A DNA stretch of 48,373 nt from contig JAETSQ010000015.1 in the NCBI GenBank assembly GCA_021769525.1, positions 1 through 48,373 on the forward strand, given 5' to 3'. The translations under genes were made by a program, and so were the position numbers. Of this stretch, positions 1 through 8,397 are shown in pieces. The notes beneath the pieces were generated by a model. It made no database searches. It saw only the letters and a list, made by a program, of their open reading frames with translations, and had not been told where the DNA came from. Position 1 is the first letter of the stretch. Each line of letters opens with the position of its first letter. This DNA is from Oscillospiraceae bacterium (GTDB lineage: Bacteria > Bacillota > Clostridia > Oscillospirales > Ruminococcaceae).

Positions 1-179
1 CTTTGGGAGGGTCCAGGGGGGAACCCCCCGGTGGGATACCTAAGGGCAAAGCCCTTAGGCCGCTCTTTCCCCCCTTTCTGTCGGCACAGAAAGGGGGTCC
101 CCGCCGGATAGGCGCATGACGTTAGCACAGCTAAAAAGCAAATCCCAGGAACGAGACCTTTCACACAGGGAGGAAACTT
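1..179. other. Leading intergenic stretch with three hairpins
   Basis: No gene is visible. Three inverted repeats occur in a row: six G and six C around AA (16-29), CCTAAGGGC/GCCCTTAGG with an AAA loop (39-59), and a 12-bp stem CCCCCTTTCTGT/ACAGAAAGGGGG (70-97). They could terminate a gene upstream of the window. A ribosome site (GGGAGGAAAC) lies just before the tatD start at 180. Confidence 0.6.
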
Positions 180-980
180 ATGACCGGCACAGACACCTTG
201 CGGGGCATCTTCGATTCCCACGCCCACTACGACGACCCGGCCTTTGACCCGGACCGGGAGACCCTCCTGGCCTCCCTGGCGGGGGCCGGGGTGGAGGCGG
301 CAATGACCATCGGGGCGGACCTGGCTACCTCCCAGGCGGCGGTGGGCCTGGCGGAGAGCCACCCCTTCCTCTGGGCGGCGGTGGGGGTCCATCCCCACGG
401 GGCGGCGGACCTTCCCCCGGACTGGCTGGACCGGCTGGAAGAGCTGGCCGCCCGCCCCAAGGTGCGGGCCATCGGGGAGATCGGCTACGACTACCACTAC
501 GACGGGGACTGGAAGGAGGCCCAGCGCGCCGCCTTTGAGGCCCAGCTCCGGCTGGCCGCCCGCCTGGGGCTGCCGGTGGTGATCCACGACCGGGAGGCCC
601 ACGGGGACACCATGGAGCTGCTGCGGCAGTACCGCCCCGCCGGGGTGGTCCACTGCTATTCCGGCTCCGCCGAGATGGCAAGGGAGGTTTTGTCCCTGGG
701 GATGTACATCGGCTTTACCGGGGTGGTGACCTTCAAGAATGCCCGCCGGGCCCTGGAGGCCGCCGCGGTGGTCCCCTTGGACCGGCTGCTGGTGGAGACC
801 GACTGCCCCTACATGGCCCCGGAGCCCTTCCGGGGCAGGCGGTGCGACAGCACCCTCCTCCCCTACACTATTGAAAAGCTGGCGGAGGTGAAGGGGGTGT
901 CCCCCCAGGAGCTGGCGGACCTCACCAACCAAAACGCCCGGCGGCTCTTCGGCATCCCCAGGGAGGAGGAGATACCATGA
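180..980 (+). CDS. tatD: TatD family metal-dependent hydrolase (DNase)
   Basis: TatD proteins are cytoplasmic TIM-barrel metal-dependent nucleases of the amidohydrolase type, implicated in 3'-5' DNA trimming and repair. The 266-residue protein has the usual family length. Visible ligands are the N-terminal HAH pair (His14/His16), the Glu in AIGEIGYDYHYD, His in VIHDREAH, His in VVHCYSG, and Asp in VETDCPY near the C-terminus. The ATG at 180 follows a GGGAGGAAAC site. The stop overlaps the start of the next gene (ATGA), so the two are translationally coupled. Family membership is clear; the cellular substrate is not shown by the sequence. Confidence 0.93.
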   Translation: MTGTDTLRGIFDSHAHYDDPAFDPDRETLLASLAGAGVEAAMTIGADLATSQAAVGLAESHPFLWAAVGVHPHGAADLPPDWLDRLEELAARPKVRAIGEIGYDYHYDGDWKEAQRAAFEAQLRLAARLGLPVVIHDREAHGDTMELLRQYRPAGVVHCYSGSAEMAREVLSLGMYIGFTGVVTFKNARRALEAAAVVPLDRLLVETDCPYMAPEPFRGRRCDSTLLPYTIEKLAEVKGVSPQELADLTNQNARRLFGIPREEEIP

Positions 981-1879
981 AAAAATTCCTTTTGGTGCTG
1001 CTTTCCGTCCTGTACTGCCCCGCCGTCTTTCTGGGGCTTTTTGCGCTGGCCCTGCGGGCCACGCCGGGGACCGCCCTGCTGTACTTCGGCTACCCGGCCC
1101 TGGCGGTCCTCTATTTCCTGCTGGCGGGGCCGCCCCTGAAGCGGGCGGGCATCGGCCGGTGGCCCTTATGGCTGTGGATGAACCTTTTGGGCTATCCCCT
1201 CTGTTGGGCGGCTCTCACCCTGCTGGTGCCGGGGCTTTGGTTCAATGCGGGCATCCTGCTGGTGCTGCTGCCGGTGACGGCGATCCTCACCGCCGTCTGG
1301 TGCCTCACCGGCCTGGGGTTCCTGGTGGCAAAGCTCCTGAGGACGCCCCCGAAGCAGCTCCTGCGGGGAGCCAAGGGGGGCTTGGCATCGGTGTGGGGCA
1401 TTGTGAAGCCGGCGCTGTTCGTTGCCGCCGCCGCGGGGCTGCTGGTGGGGGGACGGGGGTATCTCTCGGTGCGTCCCGCCGGGGAATACACCGACAAAGG
1501 GGTGATGACCTTTACCGCCGCCACCTGCTACCCCACCAGTGTAAAGACCACCACCAGCCGGGGGCGGCAGCACACCCGCACCGCCTACATCGTCACCTAC
1601 AAGGCGGGGAACACCGGCTATACCTGGATCCAGGAGGCCGCCACCAGCAGTGCCGGCCAGCAGGCGGTGAAGGAAAAGCGCCAGGTGGAGCGGCGGGTCC
1701 TCTCCGTCACCGGGGAAAACAAGTACATCACCGTGGAGCCCCGGTACACCGCCGAAAGCTACGTGGCGGCCACCCGCACAAAATACCTCTGGCTCTTCGG
1801 CATCTCGGCGGGATACCTCGCCCTCTGGGCCGTATGGCTCATCTGGCGGCAGCGCAGGCGGGAACCGTCCCTGTCATAA
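977..1879 (+). CDS. Polytopic membrane protein, unknown function
   Basis: I do not recognise this family. The 300-residue protein has about five hydrophobic segments in the first 165 residues (one beginning KKFLLVLLSVLYCPAVF), then a polar stretch of about 100 residues rich in Thr/Tyr/Gly (about 165-265), then a last membrane helix and a basic tail (WRQRRR). The polar stretch is probably a folded domain on one side of the membrane. The start overlaps the tatD stop by 4 bases, so it is co-transcribed and probably co-translated with tatD. No catalytic motif is visible. Confidence 0.8.
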   Translation: MKKFLLVLLSVLYCPAVFLGLFALALRATPGTALLYFGYPALAVLYFLLAGPPLKRAGIGRWPLWLWMNLLGYPLCWAALTLLVPGLWFNAGILLVLLPVTAILTAVWCLTGLGFLVAKLLRTPPKQLLRGAKGGLASVWGIVKPALFVAAAAGLLVGGRGYLSVRPAGEYTDKGVMTFTAATCYPTSVKTTTSRGRQHTRTAYIVTYKAGNTGYTWIQEAATSSAGQQAVKEKRQVERRVLSVTGENKYITVEPRYTAESYVAATRTKYLWLFGISAGYLALWAVWLIWRQRRREPSLS

Positions 1880-1945
1880 TGCAAGATGCATAAAAATACC
1901 GCCGCCGGGGAAAAATACTTTTATACATAAAAGCGCGAAAGCCCC

Positions 1946-1974
1946 TTGAAAAATCTCCGTTCCGGGTGTATCCT
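1946..1974 (+). promoter_or_regulatory. Sigma-A-type promoter for the ABC_sub_bind importer
   Basis: TTGAAA (1946-1951), 17-bp spacer, TATCCT (1969-1974), about 90 bases before the lipoprotein start. The -35 is good and the -10 fair. No T-box or other riboswitch is visible in the leader, in contrast to the T-box-controlled trpXYZ operons of some relatives. Confidence 0.5.
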
Positions 1975-2063
1975 TATACCGTCGGCCACGCTTCATCAGC
2001 TAAAAGCAGGAAAGCAGCAGCGCGGTAAAGCGTACGGCCATTGGGAAAGGAGATTTTCTGATT

Positions 2064-3116
2064 ATGAATAAGATCCGGAAAAAACTGACGGCTGTCCTGC
2101 TGGCGGCCGCGCTTGTGACCGCCCTGGCGGCCTGCGGAGGGAACGCTTCTTCCCCCGCCTCTTCCTCTCAGCCTGCCGCTCCCGCGCCGGAGAGCGGCTC
2201 CGCTTCCGCCGCCCCCTCCACCGCCGGGACACCGGTGAAGATCGGCGTCATCCAGCTCATGGAGCACGCCGCTTTGGACGCCGCCTACCAGGGCTTTGTG
2301 GACGGCCTGGCGGAGGCCGGGTACAAGGACGGGCAGGAGATCCAGATCGACTTCCAGAACGCCCAGGGGGAGCAGGCCAACTGCCAGACCATCGCCGATA
2401 AGTTCGTCAGCGACAAGGTGGATCTGGTGCTGGCCATCGCCACCCCCGCCGCCCAGGCCATGGCAAACGCCACCCAGGATATTCCCATCCTGGTCACCGC
2501 CGTCACCGACCCCGCCGACGCCAAGCTGGTAGCCTCCAACGAGGCCCCCGGCGGCAACGTCACCGGCACCTCCGATATGAACCCGGTGGAGGAGCAGATG
2601 AAGCTCCTCAAGGAGATGGTCCCGGAGGCCAAGACGGTGGGGATGCTCTACAACTCCAGCGAGGCCAACTCCAAGCTCCAGGTAGACATGGCGAAGAAGG
2701 TCGCGGACACCCTGGGCCTTGCCTGTGTGGATTACACCGTCTCCAACGCCAACGAGATCCAGCAGGTGGTGGAATCCGCCATCGGCAAGGTGGACGCCTT
2801 CTACGCCCCCACCGATAACGTCATCGCCAACGGCATGGTCACCGTCGCCGGCGTCACCGAGCCCGCCAAGATCCCCGTCATCTGCGGTGAGGAAAACATG
2901 GTGGATAACGGCGGCACCGCCACCTACGGCCTGAGCTACTACAACCTGGGCAAACTCACCGCCACCCAGGCGGTGGACATCATCACCGGCAAGTCCAAGC
3001 CGGCGGAAATGCCCATCCTCTACCTCACCGACTGCGTTCTGGCCATCAACGAGGAGAGCTGCCAGAAGATGGGGCTGACCATCCCCGATGAGCTGAAAGC
3101 CCAGCTCGCCAAATAA
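2064..3116 (+). CDS. ABC transporter substrate-binding lipoprotein (ABC_sub_bind/TrpX-like)
   Basis: Extracytoplasmic binding protein of the ABC_sub_bind family (TrpX-like). It begins with a lipoprotein signal: basic MNKIRKK, a hydrophobic core and the lipobox LAACGG, followed by a Ser/Ala/Pro-rich linker (about residues 25-55). The mature part starts near VKIGVIQLMEHAALDAAYQG, the standard first strand of these periplasmic-fold proteins. Length (350) is typical. The family binds tryptophan/tyrosine-like or other small ligands, and the ligand here cannot be read from sequence. The permease and ATPase follow in the same order as in trpXYZ-type operons. A hairpin downstream may keep this subunit in excess. 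Confidence 0.88.
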   Translation: MNKIRKKLTAVLLAAALVTALAACGGNASSPASSSQPAAPAPESGSASAAPSTAGTPVKIGVIQLMEHAALDAAYQGFVDGLAEAGYKDGQEIQIDFQNAQGEQANCQTIADKFVSDKVDLVLAIATPAAQAMANATQDIPILVTAVTDPADAKLVASNEAPGGNVTGTSDMNPVEEQMKLLKEMVPEAKTVGMLYNSSEANSKLQVDMAKKVADTLGLACVDYTVSNANEIQQVVESAIGKVDAFYAPTDNVIANGMVTVAGVTEPAKIPVICGEENMVDNGGTATYGLSYYNLGKLTATQAVDIITGKSKPAEMPILYLTDCVLAINEESCQKMGLTIPDELKAQLAK

Positions 3117-3162
3117 GACACCCTCTACTTTCTTCTTTTCTTCCTTATTCATTGATTCCGGT

Positions 3163-3190
3163 AATAGCCCCCTGCCAAAAGGGGGCTATT
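3163..3190 (+). terminator. Intra-operon hairpin after the binding-protein gene
   Basis: AATAGCCCCC / GGGGGCTATT with an 8-base loop lies between the binding protein and the permease. No long T-run follows, so it is more likely a partial attenuator or 3' RNA stabiliser than a full terminator. Such hairpins often raise the ratio of binding protein to membrane subunits. Confidence 0.5.
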
Positions 3191-3250
3191 GCTGGAAATA
3201 GGGAAAATCATCACCGGCCCTCTGCGGGCCTTTTCCGGGAGGTTTTCAGA

Positions 3251-4345
3251 TTGTCAACGTTCGCAGCTTTTTTCTCCAGCATGGGGACAGCCGTCCAGGG
3301 GGCGGCCTCCCAGGGAGTCCTGTGGGGGGTGATGACCCTGGGGCTCTACATCACCTACAAGGTGCTGGACTTCGCCGACCTGACGGTGGACGGCAGCTTC
3401 GCCCTGGGCGGGGCGGTGAGCGCCACCCTCATCGTGGGGGGGATGGACCCCTTCCTGACCCTCATCGCCGCCCTGCTGGCGGGGATGCTGGCGGGGGCGG
3501 CCACCGGCCTTCTCCACACCAAGCTCCAGATCCCCGGCATCCTGGCGGGCATCCTCACCATGATCGCCCTCTACTCCATCAATATCCGCATCATCGGCGC
3601 GGCCAACGTCCCCCTCCTGGGGGAAAAGACCGTCATCACGGCCATCACCGATACCCTGCCCATCGGCAAGAACTGGGCCGCCATCCTCATCGGCACCATC
3701 GTGGCGGGGGCCGTCATCGCCGCCCTCTACTGGTTCTTCGGCACCGAGATCGGCTGCGCCATCCGGGCCACCGGCTCCAATGAGCGGATGGTCCGGGCCC
3801 TGGGGGGCAGCACCGACCAGCTGAAGATCATCGGCCTGGCCCTGGGCAACGGCCTGGTGGCCCTTTCCGGCGGCCTGGTGGCCCAGAGCCAGGGCTACGG
3901 GGATGTGGGGATGGGCACCGGTACCATCGTCATCGGCCTTGCCTCCATCATCATCGGGGAGGTGATCTTCGGGGCGGGGGGGAACTTTGCCCGGCGGCTC
4001 CTCAGCGTGGTGCTGGGCTCGGTGGTCTACCGGGTCATCATCGCCATGGTGCTGCGCCTGGGCCTCAAGTCCACCGACCTGAAGCTCCTCACCGCCGTCA
4101 TCGTGGCCCTGGCCCTCTCCATCCCGGTGCTGCGCCGGGATAAGGATCTGCGCGTCTACGGCATCGTCCTCCTGGCGGGGGCGGTCCTCTACCTCCTGCT
4201 GGTAAACGCCGCCGCGGCCCTGGCCCCCGGTAACGCCACCCTGCTCTTTGCCGCCCGGTTTGCGGCCCTGGGCGCCACGGCGGCCGGCTTCGGGACCATC
4301 TGGCTGACCGGCCGCCGGAAGATGGCGGCTATCCTGAAGCGGTAA
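3251..4345 (+). CDS. ABC transporter permease (ABC_sub_bind system)
   Basis: Integral membrane subunit of the importer whose binding protein lies upstream. It has about nine hydrophobic segments and the motif DFADLTVDGSFALGGAVSA near the N-terminus, which is characteristic of permeases paired with ABC_sub_bind proteins. The C-terminal quarter is very hydrophobic and ends in a basic tail. I chose the TTG at 3251 because GGGAGG stands 8 bases before it. The frame is open from 3152, but that leader is unlike the family and has no ribosome site. ATG 3281 is the alternative. The ATPase gene starts 15 bases after the stop. Confidence 0.88.
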   Translation: MSTFAAFFSSMGTAVQGAASQGVLWGVMTLGLYITYKVLDFADLTVDGSFALGGAVSATLIVGGMDPFLTLIAALLAGMLAGAATGLLHTKLQIPGILAGILTMIALYSINIRIIGAANVPLLGEKTVITAITDTLPIGKNWAAILIGTIVAGAVIAALYWFFGTEIGCAIRATGSNERMVRALGGSTDQLKIIGLALGNGLVALSGGLVAQSQGYGDVGMGTGTIVIGLASIIIGEVIFGAGGNFARRLLSVVLGSVVYRVIIAMVLRLGLKSTDLKLLTAVIVALALSIPVLRRDKDLRVYGIVLLAGAVLYLLLVNAAAALAPGNATLLFAARFAALGATAAGFGTIWLTGRRKMAAILKR

Positions 4346-4359
4346 GGAGGGGCAAAAAA

Positions 4360-5154
4360 ATGCTGAAACTGGAAAACGTGAGCAAGGTCTTCAACCGGGG
4401 CACCATCAACGAAAAGCGGGCCATCAACGGCCTTTCCCTCCACCTGGCGCCGGGGGATTTCGTCACCGTCATCGGCGGCAACGGCGCCGGCAAATCCACC
4501 ATGCTGAACCTGATCTCCGGCACCCTTGCGGCAGACAGCGGCTCCATCCTCCTGGACGGGGTACAGCTCCAAAAACTGCCGGAGCACCTGCGGGCCAAAT
4601 TTTTGGGCCGGGTCTTCCAGGACCCCATGATGGGCACCGCCGCCGATATGGGCATTGAGGAGAACCTGGCCATGGCCTACCGCCGGGGCAAGAAGCGGGG
4701 CCTCTCCTGGGGCATCACCGCCGCCGAGCGGGAGGAGTACCACCGCCGCCTGGCCTCCCTGGGGCTGGGGCTGGAGGACCGGATGAAATCCAAGGTGGGG
4801 CTCCTTTCCGGCGGGCAGCGCCAGGCCCTCACCCTGCTGATGGCCACCCTCCAGAAGCCGAAGCTCCTGCTGCTGGACGAGCACACCGCCGCCCTGGACC
4901 CCAAGACCGCCGCCAAGGTGCTGGAGCTCACCGGGGAGATCGTGGGCCTGGATAAGCTCACCACCCTGATGGTCACCCACAATATGCGGGACGCCATCCG
5001 CATGGGCAACCGCCTCATCATGATGCACGAGGGCCGCATCATCGCCGACATCGCCGGCGAAAAAAAGATGGGCCTCCACGTCTCCGACCTGATGGAGATG
5101 TTCGAGAAGGCCAGCGGCGGGGAGTTCGCCAACGACCGGATGCTGCTGGGCTGA
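4360..5154 (+). CDS. ABC transporter ATP-binding protein (ABC_sub_bind system)
   Basis: Cytoplasmic ATPase of the importer, 264 residues. Walker A is GGNGAGKST, the signature is LLSGGQRQALTLL, and Walker B is LLLLDEHTAALDP, with a His switch in VTHNMRDA. The DEHTAALD form with His after DE is typical of ATPases in this transporter family. The ribosome site GGAGG precedes the ATG by about 10 bases. It is the last gene of the operon; a composite repeat (5160-5309) follows directly. Confidence 0.92.
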   Translation: MLKLENVSKVFNRGTINEKRAINGLSLHLAPGDFVTVIGGNGAGKSTMLNLISGTLAADSGSILLDGVQLQKLPEHLRAKFLGRVFQDPMMGTAADMGIEENLAMAYRRGKKRGLSWGITAAEREEYHRRLASLGLGLEDRMKSKVGLLSGGQRQALTLLMATLQKPKLLLLDEHTAALDPKTAAKVLELTGEIVGLDKLTTLMVTHNMRDAIRMGNRLIMMHEGRIIADIAGEKKMGLHVSDLMEMFEKASGGEFANDRMLLG

Positions 5155-5159
5155 CCGGC

Positions 5160-5309
5160 GGGGCCTCGCCCCTGCACCCCACTTCTTTTTTCTCACCCGT
5201 GAGATCCGAAACGATGAGACGGGGCGATGCGAAGCAGCGCCAGCCTCGGCCCAAAGGAACGGGCCTCGGCAGACCTGACGGGAGTATGTCAGGCCGGCAC
5301 GCGAAGCGG
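5160..5309. repeat. Composite dispersed repeat, copy A (interrupted)
   Basis: Module 1 is GGGGC-ctc-GCCCC (5160-5172) followed by CCCCACTTCTTTTTT. Module 2 is GATGAGACGGGGCGATGCG and onward (5213-5244), resuming as ACGCGAAGCGG at 5299-5309. Between them about 54 bp is inserted that copies B and C lack. The insert carries two small hairpins (GGCCC/GGGCC at 5248-5265, CCTGAC/GTCAGG at 5274-5293). The other copies are at 31507-31562 and 48240-48366, with module 1 alone at 32448 and 27691. Confidence 0.75.
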
Positions 5310-5330
5310 AAGTTTCCTTAAAACAGAATA

Positions 5331-5352
5331 GTGGGCAGCCGAAACTGCCCAC
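5331..5352 (-). terminator. Hairpin downstream of the cheY-like gene
   Basis: GTGGGCAG / CTGCCCAC with a 6-base loop. On the minus strand it is followed by TATTCTGTTTT, a modest T-rich tail, so it may end the FapA-CheX-CheY transcript. The rest of 5310-5443 shows no gene. Confidence 0.4.
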
Positions 5353-5443
5353 CAAACCATATTCATTTTAGGGGATCCACATTCTGTACCTATAGGCGGA
5401 AACAGAAGGGAGATCGGCGGGGTTTTGATCCGTACGGAAATTT

Positions 5444-5809
5444 TCACTCCTCCAGCGCCGCCCGGAAAACTTCCAGCAAACGCTCTTTTTCGAAGGGCTT
5501 ATCAATAAACCCCTTGGCGCCTATCTCCTTGGCCGTATCAAAAGTTTCTTCGTAGGCCAGAGAGGATACCATGATGATCCTAGCGTCCGGGTGATCCTCC
5601 AGGATCGCCTGGGTCGTTTCCAAGCCGTCCATTCCGGGCATGATGATGTCCATGGTCACCAAATCGGGGGATACCTGGCCATATTGTTCCACCGCTTCCT
5701 CTCCGCTCCGGCAGTAAGCGGCCACCTCGTATTCCGTCTCCTCCAGCAGATTTTTCATCTGGAGATAAACCATTCGGGAATCGTCTACAATCATAACTCG
5801 CTTTGCCAT
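5444..5809 (-). CDS. CheY-like single-domain response regulator
   Basis: A stand-alone receiver domain of 121 residues without an output domain. The acidic pocket is Asp9/Asp10 (MIVDDS), the phosphoacceptor is Asp54 (TMDIIMPGMDG), the switch Ser is in VSSLA (82-83) and the conserved Lys is Lys104 (FIDKPF). It should be phosphorylated by a histidine kinase and act through protein-protein contact. It lies 32 bases after the CheX-like gene, which encodes the matching phosphatase type. No kinase is in the window. The last gene of a minus-strand unit with FapA and CheX. Confidence 0.92.
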   Translation of the reverse strand: MAKRVMIVDDSRMVYLQMKNLLEETEYEVAAYCRSGEEAVEQYGQVSPDLVTMDIIMPGMDGLETTQAILEDHPDARIIMVSSLAYEETFDTAKEIGAKGFIDKPFEKERLLEVFRAALEE

Positions 5810-5841
5810 TTCAAATTACCTCTTTGCTATGTATTTTCAGA

Positions 5842-6327
5842 TCACTTTGCCGCGCTTCCGTTGTTTTCTCCGCCCTGCGGTACATAATGCGTCAGGTGTG
5901 CGCTTTGCTGATTCCCATCGGCATAGGTCAGAACGAACTGCATCTGATGCTCTTCAGGTGTGTAGCGGCCGCGATAAAACTCAGGGACACTGAAACGCGC
6001 CGGTATCTTCGTGTACCGGAATAAGATCGCGGCGATCTTTCCACACAGGATATTGAAATATTCCTTGCAAAAATCCTCCAGGTCTTGGGTGGTGGGGGTC
6101 TCCTCCTCCAAGGCGTTCTGCGCCATACGGGTCAGCAGTGCAGTATCAGCGCAGAGGGTCAGGCTGGTGTGAAAGCCCCGGTTGAATGAAATATGCACGC
6201 TGCACAGATCTTCGCTCAGTTCCCCCCCTCCCTGAAAAAGACACACCCCGGCTGCCTGTTTGGTTACCTCCCGCACCGCCCGGTCCAGCATTTCCTCCAG
6301 ATTTTTCTGCGGTATGGCCGTATTCAT
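5842..6327 (-). CDS. CheX-like chemotaxis phosphatase domain protein
   Basis: CheX proteins dephosphorylate CheY-P; they share a fold with CheC/FliY phosphatases. The 161-residue product has the CheX-type order: an N-terminal helix (LEEMLDRAVREVTKQ), a strand with a Gly-rich turn, and the central helix with Glu and Asn (LEDFCKEYFNILCGKIAA), which corresponds to the ExxN phosphatase helix in family members. Similarity is moderate, so this is a fold-level call. I chose the ATG at 6327 (MNTAIPQ) because GGAGGAGG stands before it; an ATG at 6357 has no good site. It sits between fapA and cheY on one strand with short gaps. Confidence 0.72.
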   Translation of the reverse strand: MNTAIPQKNLEEMLDRAVREVTKQAAGVCLFQGGGELSEDLCSVHISFNRGFHTSLTLCADTALLTRMAQNALEEETPTTQDLEDFCKEYFNILCGKIAAILFRYTKIPARFSVPEFYRGRYTPEEHQMQFVLTYADGNQQSAHLTHYVPQGGENNGSAAK

Positions 6328-6360
6328 AAGCCTAAGGTCCCTCCTCCCGATCCGCATCCC

Positions 6361-8088
6361 CTAAATCAAACATATCTCACCATCCCGCAATTCAGCGAAG
6401 CAGGGAGAGACCATATCGTTGATGTGACGCACGAGCCCGTCAACGGTAAGCACCGTTCCGGGAAACGCAGTGTCACACCGCATACGCCGCACGCCGGGCT
6501 CCTGCAGCTCCGGGGGATGAAGCGCCCGCTCCTTATCGAATAACTGAAGCCGGGCCCGGCTCAGCTTCAGTTGTACCTGCATCTTTGTCAGGAGGGCCGT
6601 TCGGTCCGGGCTGTCCGGCTGGCCTTCCGTGAACTTTATGGAAGCCTCCAGCTCTTCGATCTCCGCAGTCAGGATCTGGTAATCAAATTCTTCGCAGGGG
6701 TCTCCGCCCAGGATGATATTGGTCCGGTTGCCCACCCGCGAGCCGATCATTCCGGCATATACCTCGTGAGCCGCATGGATCTTGCCCCCGATGATCTTGC
6801 CGTACCCGGAGCGCACCGTCACCCCCCCGCCGCAGTAAACTTCGCAGTTGATGATGCATTCCGTTTCAATGTTTACCTTGGCGTAAACATAGCAATTCTC
6901 CATATATTTCACAAAGACGCTTCCCTGGGCGCGGATCACCGCCTTGCCATCGCCCTGGATCCCCTTGGCGATCACCAGATCCCGACCCGCTTCCACAGAA
7001 GAAGCCTCTACCACGCCGCCCACCGTAACGGTACCCGTTGCCCGGACCGAGAAGCCGCTGAGGACATCCCCCAAAATGCTGACATCCCCAAGAAAATTGA
7101 TGTTGCCCACCGAATAATCCACATTCCCCGGAATAGTCAGCACCGGGTTGACATGAAAGCTGCGGCCGCTGAACTCTACACGCCCGCTGATGGAGGCGAT
7201 CAGTGAACTGCCATCCTCCGAAAGCTCTGTGTTGCGGCCCTTGGGTATCGTCTCCGGTTTGCCGTCCTTGGCGATGACCTCTTGACCCTGAACGGTCCTG
7301 CCCGGCGTTCCTTCCCCCGGCGGGATGATGCTGCAGATCGCCCCGCCCTTTTCCACACTGTGGATAAAATCCAGGTTTTTGTAGTCGATCCGGTCATGTT
7401 CGTCTACTTTCAGCTTGCGCTCCTGGATCCGGGGGAAAAGGTCCACGATGTGCCCGTTTGCGCCGGGCACCGCCTCCACGCCTTTGGCTACCGCAAACAG
7501 CTTAAAATAACGCTCCGGCTCCTGGGGCAGGGCATCCAGCAGGGCTTCATCCAATCCGAAGCATATCTGCCGGTCTTTTAACGCCTGGTCCAGGATCTCC
7601 CGATCCAGTGCTTTTCCGCCGCCCGCCGGAGGGTAGACCAACACCCAGGCGGTCATCCCGTCCTTCGCCAGAAAGACAACGGCCTGCGCGTCAAGATCCA
7701 CCGGCGGGGACTTTTCGTCTTCCAAAGCCTTCTGCCCGTTCCGGATCTGTTCATACCGCGCCTGAGAGGAGGTGTTGACCAACATCCGCAGCCTTACCAG
7801 CTCAGCGCTTCCCACCGCGTCCGGCAAGGGAACGCCCGAAGCCCCTTCCAGAACCAGCTCCGGCTTAGGCTGCCAGCCGGCTTCTTCGCAATAAAGGGCC
7901 CAGAGCTTGAAGAGCACATGATTTTGGGACAGTTCCAGTCTATGCAGGAGCGGTCCGGCGGGACGGCTCTCCGTCTCTGTTTCGATCGCCGGAAAAGGAG
8001 CCTGTTCCGTTTCTTCCTTTTCGGGCTCCTCTGCGCCGTCCCGCACAAATTTGAACAGTCGAGATAATAACGAATCTTTCGTTCCCAT
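6361..8088 (-). CDS. fapA: FapA family (DUF342) protein
   Basis: FapA/DUF342 proteins have a C-terminal right-handed beta-helix-like core of repeated short strands and polymerise in some species. Some members were linked to flagellar assembly or cell-surface polarity. Here the core runs from about residue 200 to 480 (repeats such as GDVSILGDVLSGFSVRATG and GGVVEASSVEAGRDL). A coiled helix (about 480-530) and a C-terminal tail follow. The N-terminal 100 residues are charged. The ATG at 8088 (MGTKDSLLSRLF) follows GGTGAGGTG; an upstream frame extension to 8142 has no support. First gene of the FapA-CheX-CheY unit. Confidence 0.85.
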   Translation of the reverse strand: MGTKDSLLSRLFKFVRDGAEEPEKEETEQAPFPAIETETESRPAGPLLHRLELSQNHVLFKLWALYCEEAGWQPKPELVLEGASGVPLPDAVGSAELVRLRMLVNTSSQARYEQIRNGQKALEDEKSPPVDLDAQAVVFLAKDGMTAWVLVYPPAGGGKALDREILDQALKDRQICFGLDEALLDALPQEPERYFKLFAVAKGVEAVPGANGHIVDLFPRIQERKLKVDEHDRIDYKNLDFIHSVEKGGAICSIIPPGEGTPGRTVQGQEVIAKDGKPETIPKGRNTELSEDGSSLIASISGRVEFSGRSFHVNPVLTIPGNVDYSVGNINFLGDVSILGDVLSGFSVRATGTVTVGGVVEASSVEAGRDLVIAKGIQGDGKAVIRAQGSVFVKYMENCYVYAKVNIETECIINCEVYCGGGVTVRSGYGKIIGGKIHAAHEVYAGMIGSRVGNRTNIILGGDPCEEFDYQILTAEIEELEASIKFTEGQPDSPDRTALLTKMQVQLKLSRARLQLFDKERALHPPELQEPGVRRMRCDTAFPGTVLTVDGLVRHINDMVSPCFAELRDGEICLI

Positions 8089-8196
8089 GCAGGACACCTC
8101 ACCTTTGCAGTTTTTCGCAGCGATCCGCTTCCTTACTAACAAAAATATAACGGCTTCTTTCCCTTGTGCAAAGATAAAACCCCTGATCTGATTTTA

Positions 8197-8224
8197 ATTA
8201 TAATAATTTCCCGTAAAAATGCAA
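8197..8224 (-). promoter_or_regulatory. Promoter for the FapA-CheX-CheY unit
   Basis: On the minus strand TTGCAT (8219-8224), 16-bp spacer, TATAAT (8197-8202), about 110 bases before the fapA start. The -35 hexamer lies at the very edge of the transposase-like remnant, so the present promoter may have been assembled when that element arrived or decayed (inference). Confidence 0.55.
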
Positions 8225-8225
8225 G

Positions 8226-8397
8226 CGGGAAATTTTCAATTCGTATATCGCAACAACATTTTCCGGTAACCCAGGCTGATCCCTTTTCAACGCGATCACA
8301 TGACCCGCCTTTTTGCCGGTGATCGTTCTGCCGTTTTTCGCGGGATATGACCAGCACGGCCTTCCACGATCGCACAAGCTCCCTTATCCGCAGTCTA
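8226..8397 (-). pseudogene. ISAs1-like DDE transposase remnant, frameshifted
   Basis: Two adjoining minus-strand frames together read like the catalytic core of ISAs1-type transposases. The first gives AIVEGRAGHIPRKTAER (family pattern: AIVTIDAMG...IAERI). The second gives ITGKKAGHVIALKRDQPG then LPENVVAIYE (family pattern: GADYVLALKGNQP.LYE). The frame changes within about 8318-8335, and the catalytic Asp of IDAMG is replaced. It is only about 55 codons, with no ends visible. It directly abuts the truncated MATE gene on the same strand. Assignment is by eye from conserved motifs. Confidence 0.5.

Noticed and set aside
1890-2060. T-box before the ABC_sub_bind importer, as in trpXYZ operons
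   Set aside because: No AGGGTGGNACC-type bulge or specifier stem is present.
8136-8375. Possible 79-residue protein on the minus strand
   Set aside because: The same DNA reads as transposase-like in other frames, and the 79-residue frame has no ribosome site or family.
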